From the NCBI GenBank assembly GCA_035319125.1, contig DATHDG010000011.1:1-64000 (forward strand): a stretch of DNA of 64,000 nucleotides, in the 5' to 3' direction. Each line of letters begins with the position of its first letter. Position 1 is the first letter of the stretch. The DNA is from Fen-1308 sp035319125. GTDB taxonomy: Bacteria > Nitrospirota > Thermodesulfovibrionia > Thermodesulfovibrionales > Dissulfurispiraceae. Below the pieces are notes generated by a model. That model did no database searches, had not been told where the DNA came from, and saw only the letters and a list, made by a program, of their open reading frames with translations. A program made the translations under genes and the position numbers. Positions 16,668 to 25,438 of this stretch are shown piece by piece.

Positions 16668-16724
16668 TTAGCTGCATTCATTCCTTGACAGGTATATTAT
16701 TCTCAAACAGCAGGCAGGCCCGCT

Positions 16725-17588
16725 TTATTGCTGTGACACTGAGAGTCTGACTTCAGGCTCTTTTCCCTGCGCGTCTCCTTTATAGCTTCCTCGCTGAGGC
16801 GCAGCGTCGTGGGAATCCCGGCCGATTGCAACAGGTATAAAATATTCATTGGTTAATATCTGCTGAGTCGCGTCAAAACCGGTCCATCCATTGCCGGGTA
16901 TTAGAACTTCGGCCCAGGCATGCGTGGCCTCCGGCAGGTTTTCTGCAGCTCCATATTGAGGGGCGAGATAACCCATCACATAGCGCGCCGGTATTTTCCA
17001 TGATCGAACAATGGCTATCAGCAGATGCGCAAAATCCTGGCATACGCCTGCGCGTGCATTAATGGCCATATCCAGAGATGAATGTACACAGGTTACGCCC
17101 GATCTGTACTCAACGGTTTCGCCTATCCAGCGCATAGCCTCCTGCACGGACTCAAGTATCGATCGATTTGCCTGATGGCGCGGAAAATCGAGTGCTTGGT
17201 CAAGCTCACCAAGACAGGGCGTGGAGGAGCTGCGGCTCAGTACGAAATCAAAAATTTCAGGCCTTTCCCTGAGCTCCTTCCTGATCCAATCCCTTTCTTC
17301 AGTGTAGGGCAAAGGCTGAAATGAGAAGGGATTTTCAAGGATGTTTTCAACCTCTGCGCGCACTCTCGTGACTATACGGCGGTGAGGCGGGATAACTTCG
17401 AAGGCGTCCACCTTATTGCCGAAATAGTCGAAATGGCCGCGCAACTCTGCAACCGGCTCGCTTGATATCTCAATCATGTTGAGTTTCTGGAAATGGGTTT
17501 CACGCGGCGTAAGTCGTAGTTCTATCTGATGCTCGAATACAGGCTCTTGATATTCGAGAGTCGTTTCATGCTCTATCAGGTATCGCAT
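16725..17588 (-). CDS. transglutaminase-like cysteine protease/transferase
   Basis: 287 residues. The N-terminal ~80 (MRYLIEHETTLEYQEPVFEH onward) form the bacterial transglutaminase N-terminal beta domain. The core carries the catalytic triad as Cys in GVCQDFAHLLI, His in THAWAEVLIPG and Asp in WTGFDAT. Such proteins are regularly encoded with alpha-E and circularly permuted ATP-grasp genes, where they are predicted to cleave or transfer amide bonds of a ligase-made peptide. Its start lies 23 bp inside the alpha-E gene, so the two are translated together. Cytoplasmic, with no signal peptide. Confidence 0.9.
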   Translation of the reverse strand: MRYLIEHETTLEYQEPVFEHQIELRLTPRETHFQKLNMIEISSEPVAELRGHFDYFGNKVDAFEVIPPHRRIVTRVRAEVENILENPFSFQPLPYTEERDWIRKELRERPEIFDFVLSRSSSTPCLGELDQALDFPRHQANRSILESVQEAMRWIGETVEYRSGVTCVHSSLDMAINARAGVCQDFAHLLIAIVRSWKIPARYVMGYLAPQYGAAENLPEATHAWAEVLIPGNGWTGFDATQQILTNEYFIPVAIGRDSHDAAPQRGSYKGDAQGKEPEVRLSVSQQ

Positions 17589-18543
17589 TTAAGTCCTCAG
17601 CGTAAAGGTCAAGAAAGTCCATTTCAGTTGCACGGTTCAATGCAGCAATTGCGGTCAGGAACTCATCCAGGAATTCATGCAGCCCTGATGCGAAGACTTT
17701 ATCCGCTGAGTTTCCATTAAGCATAGCGGATACTTTGTCTATCGCACGGCATGAATTCTTCCTGTTGCCAGTCCCCGCTGATTCAATCGCATCTCTCAAC
17801 TGTTTTACAGCAAAGACAAGCGAGCGCGGGAAATCAGGGTCGAAGATGACGAACTCAACCACATCGATCGGCCTGAACCCGGAATGGTATTTTCTGCGAA
17901 AGGCCTCATATCCGGAAAGCGATTTAAGGAGCGCAGCCCACTGGTAATAGTCGAGTGCTGAGCCGACCATGCTGATGTCAGGCAACATCAAATGGTATTT
18001 TACGTCTAGTATTCGCGCGGTCATGTCCGCCTGCTCGGTATACGCGCCCAGGCTGTAAAAAACGTAACCTTCTCCGCGCATCATGGTGCTTGATGTGAGA
18101 CCGCTGAATCTCGCCGCTTCACTTCTTACAAAGGAAAAGAACTGGGTTGCTTTGAGAGGCTGCAAAGGCTTTTTGAGACGCTGGTCAATGGCGAGCCACA
18201 GTCCGTTGATCGCCTCCCACATCTCCTTTGATATCCGGTCGCGAACAATTCGCGCATTTTCGCGGGCCAGACGAATGCATGAGCGAATGGAATTACCATT
18301 GGACTTTTCAGCGGTCATGAAATGGAGCACGCGCGACTGCGTGATCTCACCGCCGTATAATTCGGCGAAGGCATCCTCGGCTGAGGTGATGCTGAGCAGG
18401 GAGCGCCACTTGTCATCTTTTGTCAGGTCATCCTGCGCTTCAATGAGATAGAGCAGGTTGATCTCCATGAGGCGTGCTGTGTCTCCTGCCCGCTGCAGAT
18501 ATCTGGACATCCAGTATATCGAATCGGCTATGCGGCTAAGCAT
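17566..18543 (-). CDS. alpha-E domain protein
   Basis: 325 residues, almost all helical. The start MLSRIADSIYWMSRYLQRAG, then DTARLMEIN, is the hallmark of the alpha-E family. It has no known enzymatic activity; comparative genomics places it as a constant partner of circularly permuted ATP-grasp ligases and transglutaminases, sometimes with an Anbu protease. It sits between those two genes here, 12 bp after the ligase and overlapping the transglutaminase, the canonical order. Confidence 0.92.
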   Translation of the reverse strand: MLSRIADSIYWMSRYLQRAGDTARLMEINLLYLIEAQDDLTKDDKWRSLLSITSAEDAFAELYGGEITQSRVLHFMTAEKSNGNSIRSCIRLARENARIVRDRISKEMWEAINGLWLAIDQRLKKPLQPLKATQFFSFVRSEAARFSGLTSSTMMRGEGYVFYSLGAYTEQADMTARILDVKYHLMLPDISMVGSALDYYQWAALLKSLSGYEAFRRKYHSGFRPIDVVEFVIFDPDFPRSLVFAVKQLRDAIESAGTGNRKNSCRAIDKVSAMLNGNSADKVFASGLHEFLDEFLTAIAALNRATEMDFLDLYAEDLNAIPDRA

Positions 18544-18555
18544 AAATATGCCTCC

Positions 18556-20001
18556 TCAATCGGCTAATACCCATGTGTCCTTACTACCTCCGCCCTGCGA
18601 TGAATTAACGACAAGAGAACCCTTTGTCAGCGCAACCCTGGTCAGGCCGCCCGGCACCACGTTAATGTCATCACCGTAGATAATATATGGCCGCAAATCC
18701 AAATGCCTCGCGTCCAGTTCGCCCTGCACATAGCAGATATGCCTTGAGATCTGCACAACGGGCTGGGCTATGAAGTTGCGAGGATTGGCCATGATTTTTT
18801 CAGCGAAATCTTTTCTGAGCTCAGGAGTCGAAGAGGGCCCCATCAGCATGCCGTAGCCGCCCGATTCATTAACCGACTTGACCACCATATCCTCAAGATT
18901 GCCAAGCACATATTCGCGCTGCTCAGGGTTTGTCATCTGGTAAGTTGTGACATTATCAAGAATGGGAACTTCATGCAGATAATAGCGTATGATATCCGGC
19001 ACAAAAGGATATACCGCTTTGTCATCAGCTATCCCATTGCCTGGTGCGTTGACAATGGCTACGTTGCCGGCCCGCCAGGCGTTTATGATGCCGGCGACGC
19101 CTAGCACTGAATTGGACCGGAACATAAGTGGGTCGAGAAAATCGTCATCTACTCTGCGATAGACCACGTCGACCTGAGAGAGTCCTGTAGTAGTTTTTAG
19201 GTAAATTTTGTCATTCTTTGCGACGAGATCGCGACCTTCAGCCAGCTCAACCCCCATCTCTTTCGCCAGGAAAGTGTGCTCGAAGTAAGCAGAATTATAA
19301 ATGCCCGGCGTAAGCACGACTATGTTCGCTTGTTCCCTGCCGCGGGGCGATACGGACTGCAGGGCCTGCAGCAGCAACTCAGGATAGTGCTCAACCCTAG
19401 CCACCCTGTATTTAGTAAAAAACTCCGGCAAAATTCTGCGTTCGATGACGCGATTTTCTATCATGTATGAAACACCGGAAGGCGTACGCAGATTGTCTTC
19501 AAGAACAAGAAACCGTCCGTCTTCGTCCCTGATTATGTCGATGCCGCTGATGTGCGTGTAGATATCGTGAGGAGGGTCGATCCCCATCAGCTCGCGCCTG
19601 AAATCTTTGCCCTGGTAAATATGCTCAATAGGTATCACGCCGTCTTTCAGTATCTTCTGGTCATGGTAGATATCTTTCAGAAAGAGATTAAGCGCGCGCA
19701 CCCGCTGTTTGAGACCGCGCTCAAGAGTCGCCCATTCTGGAGCTGTTATTATGCGGGGAATCAGATCAAAGGGCCATATCCTTTCGATCCCTTCATCAGA
19801 ATCACCGTAAACAGTAAATGTTACACCTTCTGAATGCAGAGCAAGCTGTGACTCATGGACTTTGGCTTCCAGTGCGCGCTGACCGACCGACTGTATATGC
19901 TCCCACAATAGCCTGTAATGCTCACGCGGTGTGAATCCGTCCGTGTAGAATTCGTGATAAGAAATCCTCTTCTTGTTCATCACATTATTAATGTCTGTCA
20001 T
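18556..20001 (-). CDS. circularly permuted ATP-grasp ligase
   Basis: 481 residues, the standard size for CP_ATP-grasp proteins. Segments such as FYTDGFTPREHYR, VYGDSDEGIERIWPFDLIPR, DIIRDEDGRFLVLEDNLRTP, GVSYMIENR, NAPGNGIADDKAVYPFVPDI and VKSVNESGGYGMLMGPSST match this family throughout. It should activate a carboxylate with ATP and join it to an amine, making a peptide or amide conjugate in the cytoplasm. It is the first gene of a compact minus-strand operon: ligase, alpha-E, transglutaminase, deacylase, deacylase. No Anbu-type protease is encoded nearby. The 396 bp upstream should hold the operon promoter. Confidence 0.92.
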   Translation of the reverse strand: MTDINNVMNKKRISYHEFYTDGFTPREHYRLLWEHIQSVGQRALEAKVHESQLALHSEGVTFTVYGDSDEGIERIWPFDLIPRIITAPEWATLERGLKQRVRALNLFLKDIYHDQKILKDGVIPIEHIYQGKDFRRELMGIDPPHDIYTHISGIDIIRDEDGRFLVLEDNLRTPSGVSYMIENRVIERRILPEFFTKYRVARVEHYPELLLQALQSVSPRGREQANIVVLTPGIYNSAYFEHTFLAKEMGVELAEGRDLVAKNDKIYLKTTTGLSQVDVVYRRVDDDFLDPLMFRSNSVLGVAGIINAWRAGNVAIVNAPGNGIADDKAVYPFVPDIIRYYLHEVPILDNVTTYQMTNPEQREYVLGNLEDMVVKSVNESGGYGMLMGPSSTPELRKDFAEKIMANPRNFIAQPVVQISRHICYVQGELDARHLDLRPYIIYGDDINVVPGGLTRVALTKGSLVVNSSQGGGSKDTWVLAD

Positions 20002-20397
20002 AGCTCACCAAGATAAAATGTTGCGACGGCTGTTTTCTAATGAACACATAAATGCACCCCATCTATTCGCGGTGTTAACATGAATAGTGTTTGCCGGCGC
20101 GCACGTCTCTTCTGTGTTTCTCCATAACCCTCGTCAGATACAGGAGACAGAGTTTTTAAGCCCCCCTCTGTCCCAAGCGCGAGAGGTGACAACTTCATTA
20201 GCTTCCCTTGCAAGTCCGAGTACTAGTGTAGTTTCGCAACTTTCGTACCACCAGCTATCTAATTGATATCTGGAGATAAGTAAATCTTAATGGAATGACA
20301 ATATTGTATGAGATGACGATAATGTAGCTAGCCGTATGACATAATCTATCATTGCAACTTATTACGGCCAGTTATGATTTTCAGATGCAGGCTCTTC
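20002..20397. other. intergenic promoter region of the ligase operon
   Basis: Spacer between two minus-strand genes. It contains no gene. A GC-rich patch at 20155-20190 is followed by AT-rich DNA. No clear operator or terminator could be picked out. Confidence 0.4.
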
Positions 20398-21408
20398 CTA
20401 TTGCGCAGTTTTCTTTATGCCGGATTCCATGAACATCAAGACGAACTGTTCAAATATTTCCCGATGAAAATGATTAAGCATCTCTTCTTTCATTATTCTC
20501 AACGCCTCAAATGCAGTCAGCCTGGCCTTATAGGATCGCTCGGCCGTCAACGCGTCGAATACATCTGCGATGCAGCAGATCCTTCCATACGTATGAATTT
20601 CATCACCCATCAGTCTTTTGGGGTATCCTTTGCCATCCTCTCTTTCATGATGCTGTAAAGCTATGATGCCGCATTCATCCGACAATTGATTGGCTTCTTT
20701 AAGCATTAAATAACTTTGGTAAGGGTGTATTCTGACTTTTTTCATCTCATCTTCCGTAAGCCGTCCCTGTTTATTAATAATAGCCGGATCGACGCGCACT
20801 TTTCCGAGGTCGTGCAGAAAGAACCCGGCTCCCAATTCATGCATATTGTGGCTCTGAGAATTCTTTAAAAGCCGTATTGATAGAAGTATGCCGAGAAATC
20901 CCACATTGACCGAATGGACATATGTATAAAAATCATGAGAAGTTATCCGCAGAAGATAAAGGGACGTGTCTTCCTGCAAAAGGACCATATCGACAATGTC
21001 GGTTATGGCATGTTTGGCTTCAGCAATATTCTCCGTCTTCGGGTCGTCTAATAGTCTTCCCATCAGCTCTACCGAGGACCGGTACACCACCTTAGCTTTT
21101 CTTTCCGGCGGAAGGGTCATATCGTGAATTGCCTCTCTCAAGTCTGAAGGAACAAGACGTTCAGGTTCCCACACTTTTAGCGGAGCTATTTTATTGTCGC
21201 TGTGGCCTATTTCCTCAAAATTAGCTATGGGAAAGCCTTTATCCGTATCTGTCGAAACTTCATCGAATCCGTGCTTAGAGATCTTTTGAATCTGATCGCG
21301 CGATGTAATGTTGAAACTGTTCCGAGCAAAAGGGTGATTTGACCAGGACTCAGGTATTATTACATGCATCCCGACTTTGAGATCGTTTGTTTTGATCTTA
21401 ACTATCAT
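20398..21408 (-). CDS. HD-GYP domain c-di-GMP phosphodiesterase with DUF3391
   Basis: 336 residues. The N-terminal ~120 begin MIVKIKTNDLKVGMHVIIPE and form the DUF3391 domain common before HD-GYP. The HD-GYP domain carries FFLHDLGKVR (metal-binding HD), the second His pair in ALQHHEREDGKGYPKRL with the GYP signature, and the closing IADVFDALTAERSYK. All these residues are intact, so it should hydrolyse c-di-GMP. Cytoplasmic; no adjacent cyclase. It is one of three HD-GYP proteins in the window. Confidence 0.92.
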   Translation of the reverse strand: MIVKIKTNDLKVGMHVIIPESWSNHPFARNSFNITSRDQIQKISKHGFDEVSTDTDKGFPIANFEEIGHSDNKIAPLKVWEPERLVPSDLREAIHDMTLPPERKAKVVYRSSVELMGRLLDDPKTENIAEAKHAITDIVDMVLLQEDTSLYLLRITSHDFYTYVHSVNVGFLGILLSIRLLKNSQSHNMHELGAGFFLHDLGKVRVDPAIINKQGRLTEDEMKKVRIHPYQSYLMLKEANQLSDECGIIALQHHEREDGKGYPKRLMGDEIHTYGRICCIADVFDALTAERSYKARLTAFEALRIMKEEMLNHFHREIFEQFVLMFMESGIKKTAQ

Positions 21409-21585
21409 TAATTCCTATTGTACTACGTTGTTTGGGATCATGAAAATGCCCGCGATATCAATTGCCTGACACAAGGATACAGAATAATATTTTCTCAAAC
21501 GATATGGAGATAATAACATAACCGATATGCTTGCATTCTGAAATGCATAAGATATGCAAGAGGTGATAGCGTCTCCCGTGATCAA

Positions 21586-21861
21586 TTACATTCCTACGGA
21601 GAACATGGCATCAAGATCATGCCGTGAAAATGCCTTAAACGCCAGCATTGTCTCCGATCTGGTAATAGAATCAATCGTAATCATTTTCTTTGTAACAAGA
21701 TTTGCAAGATCATCATTTGATGGGACTCGCGCTATAGCGATCAAATCATACTTGCCGCTGACCGAATAAACCTCAGATATGCCATCCAATGATGCCAGCT
21801 GCTCAGCCACGACATTAATCTTTGATCGTTCAACACTTATGAGAATAATCGAAGTAACCAT
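21586..21861 (-). CDS. stand-alone Lrp/AsnC ligand-binding (RAM) domain protein
   Basis: The start MVTSIIL is chosen because AGGAGAGGAC lies directly before it; the longer frame to 21885 lacks one. The 91 residues are an AsnC_trans_reg domain (VAEQLASLDGISEVYSVSGK, YDLIAIARV, MITIDSITRSETMLAFK) with no helix-turn-helix. Such stand-alone RAM proteins bind amino acids or other small ligands and may modulate DNA-binding Lrp relatives. Single gene; function otherwise unknown. Confidence 0.85.
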   Translation of the reverse strand: MVTSIILISVERSKINVVAEQLASLDGISEVYSVSGKYDLIAIARVPSNDDLANLVTKKMITIDSITRSETMLAFKAFSRHDLDAMFSVGM

Positions 21862-21885
21862 GTCCTCTCTCCTGTCGTTAAGCAA

Positions 21886-22290
21886 GTTAGGCCGCTCTAA
21901 ATAAATTAGATCGCCATTTCAGACGTTAACATATTACAAGTATAGCCTTCACATAATAACTGATGTTGCGGTTTCGTTCCATACATTAATCAATCCGGAG
22001 AGTGAATCTGATTCATATCGCAGCTATGTGCCAGCTGTGAGACACTTATTATTTCAAGGTAAGGAAAGTAACGGAGAGGCACTTGAATGCTGGTACGTAT
22101 TTTATTATGGATTTGCAGTTGCATTAAGATACTATAAAAAGTTACCATAAACATACTGCATGAAGCTGTCTTGATCTAAAGTTTATCTTCGATTTCCCGA
22201 ATTTAATAATTTAGAGAGAGTTGTTTAATTTAAGGCGCTTTTGAAAAAAGCATTTTATGCTTTGTAATGCTATAAGAGGAGGTCCGACTC
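21886..22290. other. intergenic region upstream of the 40-codon gene
   Basis: AT-rich spacer. Apart from a weak hairpin (AAAGCAT/ATGCTTT near 22250) and the AAGAGGAGG ribosome binding site at its end, nothing specific is seen. It should contain the promoters of the divergent RAM-domain gene and of the small gene. Confidence 0.4.
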
Positions 22291-22413
22291 ATGGAAGCTG
22301 TAGTACATGTCAACGGCAAACCGGTGAAAATCAACGTTCAGAGGCCGGAAGATGCAGCGATTATTCAGAACATGCTTGAAAATCCTGTAATTCTCGGGGA
22401 ATGCCCATGTTAG
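22291..22413 (+). CDS. 40-residue protein ending in Cys-Pro-Cys
   Basis: AAGAGGAGG lies ten bases before an ATG that encodes MEAVVHVNGKPVKINVQRPE and a further 20 residues ending NPVILGECPC. A textbook intrinsic terminator begins 31 bp after the stop. A strong start site, clean frame, terminator and non-random composition make this a genuine short gene although it is only 40 codons. The C-terminal C-P-C could bind a metal, form a thiol-redox pair or be a modification site. I do not recognise a family. Confidence 0.65.
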   Translation: MEAVVHVNGKPVKINVQRPEDAAIIQNMLENPVILGECPC

Positions 22414-22444
22414 TTCGACACCGAACTGAACCGTTAAACTCTTG

Positions 22445-22477
22445 AAAGCCCTTTCAAATATTGAAAGGGCTTTTTTT
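22445..22477 (+). terminator. intrinsic terminator of the 40-codon gene
   Basis: AAAGCCCTTTCAA pairs perfectly with TTGAAAGGGCTTT (13 bp) around a three-base loop and runs into seven Ts. Confidence 0.9.
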
Positions 22478-22817
22478 ATGGCCAGCATACATATCATTTA
22501 TTCTGCCTGGAATTGGCAAACTGCAAACATTAGATGACCAAAGCATACGGGAGAGCGCTGTCACAAGTAAATTACTTCAGAAAATGTTGAACAGCACGAT
22601 AATAATATTTAGTCAGACCAAACATACTATAGACATTCGATCGTAGTAGAGTATTGCTATTTTGTATAATCATACCACCATTTTAAGATGCAAAAATATT
22701 AAAGTGCGTGATTGTTTGTAATTAGATTGATACTGGCCTGATGAATTATTCAGTTTGAATGAAGTCTCATGATGTATTATATAAAGATTGTAACAAATAT
22801 AATTAAGTGGAGCTAGT
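22478..22817. other. intergenic region, nothing recognised
   Basis: AT-rich DNA after a terminator and before a GTG-started gene. Presumably it carries that gene's promoter. No repeats, no hairpins, no supported ORF. Confidence 0.4.
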
Positions 22818-23150
22818 GTGCTTATTGAAATAATCATTGACAAGTCTTCCGAGACAATACAAATTGACGAAGCTTTTAAGCTCGATCTGGAAGCCCTGGT
22901 CGCACGGTTTGAAAAGTTTGCAGAGATGCATAATGCTGACATTTCCAGCCTTAACTTTAGAGGGCTCGTGCCTAAAATGGTCAGGGGCATTATGGGCTGC
23001 GAGAGAGGGTGTCCAGCAGATGCAAAAGATCTTATCTCTAAGGGATATCAAGGATTTAAGCTTCAATATATTGAAGGTGGAATATTAACAGCTAAGGCGG
23101 TCGCATCGGATAGCAGGCCGGTTTCTATTAAAATGTTTCCCGATTTCTAG
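22818..23150 (+). CDS. hypothetical protein with CxxxC motif
   Basis: 110 residues from a GTG start with a weak GTGGAG site. It opens with a beta strand (MLIEIIIDKSSETIQID), then a long helix, then LVPKMVRGIMGCERGCPADA containing a C-x3-C pair, and ends in a beta-rich SIKMFPDF. It looks like a folded small domain but I cannot name it. The next genes encode a possible coupled short ORF and a DUF3786 Fe-S protein, so a role with that protein is plausible. Confidence 0.5.
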   Translation: MLIEIIIDKSSETIQIDEAFKLDLEALVARFEKFAEMHNADISSLNFRGLVPKMVRGIMGCERGCPADAKDLISKGYQGFKLQYIEGGILTAKAVASDSRPVSIKMFPDF

Positions 23151-23328
23151 GTGCATCATTCCTTCTGATTTAATCGACAAAATAAAAGCTGATCATCCAA
23201 ACTTTCTGCTGCATAAGAAGTTATTGACGCCTGATATTGCAGACCGTGAGATGCGCTTCAAAGAGCAACTTGATTCAATATGTGCTATCTTAAAGAAGAA
23301 CAATTTAATGTTCCTTATGAAAAAATGA
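23089..23328 (+). other. open frame ending in an ATGA overlap with the Fe-S gene
   Basis: This frame, +1 relative to the preceding gene, is open for 80 codons from 23089. Its second half reads like protein (SDLIDKIKADHPNF, DREMRFKEQLDSICAILKKN) and its stop TGA overlaps the ATG of the DUF3786 gene, the signature of translational coupling. It has no good start codon: only TTG at 23224 or ATG at 23251 late in the frame. It may be the tail of the preceding gene displaced by a frameshift, or a short separate gene with a rare start. Confidence 0.3.
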
Positions 23329-24131
23329 GCCAGCTCAAAAACCCTTTAGAGATCTATAAACTCCTTCCAAAGACGAATTGTGGGCAATGCATGATTCGTA
23401 CGTGCATGGCATTTGCGGCTGCTGTATTGATGGGTGAAAAACAAATCACCGATTGCCCATATGTGTCTGCCGATGACCCAAGGCTGATTTCCGCAAATAT
23501 AATAGCCCATAAATCAATTGCTCGTAATAGAGAAGAAGTTGTCGCAAGCTTAAGAGAAAGAGTTTCTAAAATGGATTTACTGTCTTCGGCACAAAGCTTA
23601 GGAGCAGATATTAGCGGAAATAGCCTGGCTATTAAGTGTTTAGGCAAAGATTTCTTAATAGATGCCAATGGCAACATTACCTCCGAGTATCACACTCACT
23701 CCTGGATGACATTCATTCTGCTTGACTACATTATTCATAGCAAAGGCGACAATTTGACAGGACAATGGATCCCCTTCAGAGAGTTAAAAAAAGGCGCAGG
23801 GATGAGCCCTCTTTTCGAGCAGCTTTGCGAAAAACCCCTCAAGCAGATGGCGGATAATTATACAGATCTGTTCAAAGACCTTATATATATCTTTAGCGCT
23901 GATAGAACGACTAATATGTTTTCATCTGATATATCGCTGATTCTATATCCGCTGCCTAGAGTTCCTATGTTGATATGCTACTGGCAACGTGATGGCGATA
24001 TGGAATCATCCCTTCATGTCTTTTTTGACTCGAGTGTTGAGAGCCATTTGAGCTTAGATGCAATTCATGCCCTTGGCACCGGGTTGGCTGTTATGTTCGA
24101 AAAGGTTGTTTCGAAACATAAGACTGCCTGA
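23325..24131 (+). CDS. DUF3786 protein with N-terminal [4Fe-4S] domain
   Basis: The start at 23325 is favoured because the ATG overlaps an upstream stop (ATGA); an earlier ATG at 23280 gives 15 more residues. The 268-residue product starts with LKNPLEIYKLLPKTNCGQCM, then IRTCMAFA ... DCPY, the CGxC-x4-C-x16-20-C cluster motif of the Fe-S domain found in the corrinoid iron-sulfur protein gamma subunit. The remainder (DYIIHSKGDNLTGQWIPFRE, KGAGMSPLFEQ, DISLILYPLPRVPMLICYW) is DUF3786. These proteins occur in corrinoid/anaerobe settings and are of unknown function; electron transfer to a corrinoid or cofactor enzyme is an inference. Confidence 0.8.
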   Translation: MSQLKNPLEIYKLLPKTNCGQCMIRTCMAFAAAVLMGEKQITDCPYVSADDPRLISANIIAHKSIARNREEVVASLRERVSKMDLLSSAQSLGADISGNSLAIKCLGKDFLIDANGNITSEYHTHSWMTFILLDYIIHSKGDNLTGQWIPFRELKKGAGMSPLFEQLCEKPLKQMADNYTDLFKDLIYIFSADRTTNMFSSDISLILYPLPRVPMLICYWQRDGDMESSLHVFFDSSVESHLSLDAIHALGTGLAVMFEKVVSKHKTA

Positions 24132-24264
24132 AATATAGTGGCTATTTTACTGATAGGCTGTATATTCCGTCTCGCACGCTAATCCTTCAAGAAGCTCGCA
24201 ATAATCTTTCGCGTATACTGAAGAATATTTATCTTATCCTCACCATAAATCCAGCGGTGCGATT

Positions 24265-24825
24265 TCAAATCCAGAATTCAGGATATCTTCTGGATTTTGG
24301 AATATTGTTGACCAAGAGAGCTACAAGCAACATAGTCACCACTCCGGCACCCACCGGAACAAGAGCATACAGGTATCCAAGATTATAGACGCTTTGTCCA
24401 CCTATAACGGCAATTAGCGCTGTTGCTCCTCCAGGGGGATGTAATGTTTTCGTGGCATGCATGACAGCTAAGGCCGTTGCAACAGCTACCGGAGCTGCAA
24501 TCCATAGAACCGAACTAAATAATTGATATGCCGTAACGCCAATCAAAGCTGAAATAATATGCCCACCGACAAGATTGCGTGGTTGCGCCAGGGGACTCTT
24601 TATGGCTCCGTATATCAGTACAGCTGAAGCTCCGAAAGATCCAAGCATCATAGTGAATCCGGTCCCTGCGAGCAGCTTGTAACTAATAAGAGATACTGCG
24701 CCTATGCCTAAGAACGCGCCAACCCAAGACCAGAGGATTTCAGTCATCCCAACTGCCGGCGGGCTCTTTGTCATACCAGTCATTTTATTTAGATATCTCA
24801 CTATCATGCTATGCGTCCTTGCCAC
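24265..24825 (-). CDS. HPP family integral membrane protein
   Basis: 186 residues with four hydrophobic spans and the family signature LHPPGGATALIA, plus the second motif YGAIKSPLAQPRNLVGGHII. Plant chloroplast HPP proteins transport nitrite; the bacterial ones are often fused to CBS domains. Here the CBS unit is a separate gene immediately upstream, overlapping by 17 bp, so the two products should act together. Transport substrate unproven; nitrite is a guess by family. Confidence 0.87.
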   Translation of the reverse strand: MARTHSMIVRYLNKMTGMTKSPPAVGMTEILWSWVGAFLGIGAVSLISYKLLAGTGFTMMLGSFGASAVLIYGAIKSPLAQPRNLVGGHIISALIGVTAYQLFSSVLWIAAPVAVATALAVMHATKTLHPPGGATALIAVIGGQSVYNLGYLYALVPVGAGVVTMLLVALLVNNIPKSRRYPEFWI

Positions 24826-25438
24826 TAATGTGAGTGAACATTATGTTGGCTGAACGCACAATGTCCGCCCTTGAAATAATGCCAAGAAGCTCACCTCTGT
24901 CGTCAACAACAGGAACTCTGTTTATTTTGTTTAAAGAAAGTATCGAAGAAATCTCACCAACAGTGACATGTGCTTTTACTGTTATAGCCGGCGATGTCAT
25001 TATGTCCTCAGCCGTTTTTTTGCTAATTGGAGCTGAAACGCAACTGCCGCCCCTCAGACAGTGTGCAATGACTTCCATAAAGTTCATACTATCTTTTGCC
25101 CCCATAACGGCCAAAAAATCTTTGCTGGAAATGACCCCGGCTATTCCCCCATTGTCATCCAGAACAGGCACTCCTGAAACTCCCTTCAGGGCCATCAATT
25201 CAGCGACTTCACTTAGTACTGTATGTCGTCCGACTGTGACTACTTTTTTTGTCATGATATCTACGGCAGTCACTGAATTTACAATTCTTTCATATGCATG
25301 GCGAAATGCAAACTTATATATGTGCTTGATATCTTTTGGCGTGATATCAAGATAACCCTGCATATCCTTCATGGCATCATAAATATCATTGTCAGATATA
25401 TCAATGAAATAATCCTTATCCTCACCCATCTTATCCAC
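24809..25438 (-). CDS. tandem CBS-domain protein
   Basis: 209 residues. After a ~65-residue helical head come two CBS domains: IMTKKVVTVGRHTVLSEVAE ... GVSGVPVLDDNGGIAGVIS and IMTSPAITVKAHVTVGEISS ... INRVPVVDDRGELLGIIS. A pair like this binds adenine nucleotides and acts as an energy or ionic-strength sensor. It overlaps the HPP membrane protein gene, so it is probably the regulatory subunit that in other bacteria is fused to HPP. The ATG is preceded by TTGGAGGTAC. Confidence 0.88.
   Translation of the reverse strand: MDKMGEDKDYFIDISDNDIYDAMKDMQGYLDITPKDIKHIYKFAFRHAYERIVNSVTAVDIMTKKVVTVGRHTVLSEVAELMALKGVSGVPVLDDNGGIAGVISSKDFLAVMGAKDSMNFMEVIAHCLRGGSCVSAPISKKTAEDIMTSPAITVKAHVTVGEISSILSLNKINRVPVVDDRGELLGIISRADIVRSANIMFTHISGKDA

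Noticed and set aside
23131..23152. programmed +1 frameshift site
   Set aside because: TTT CCC GAT before a TAG stop is suggestive, but no stimulatory element is evident and a simple mutation, or separate genes, explain the data equally well.
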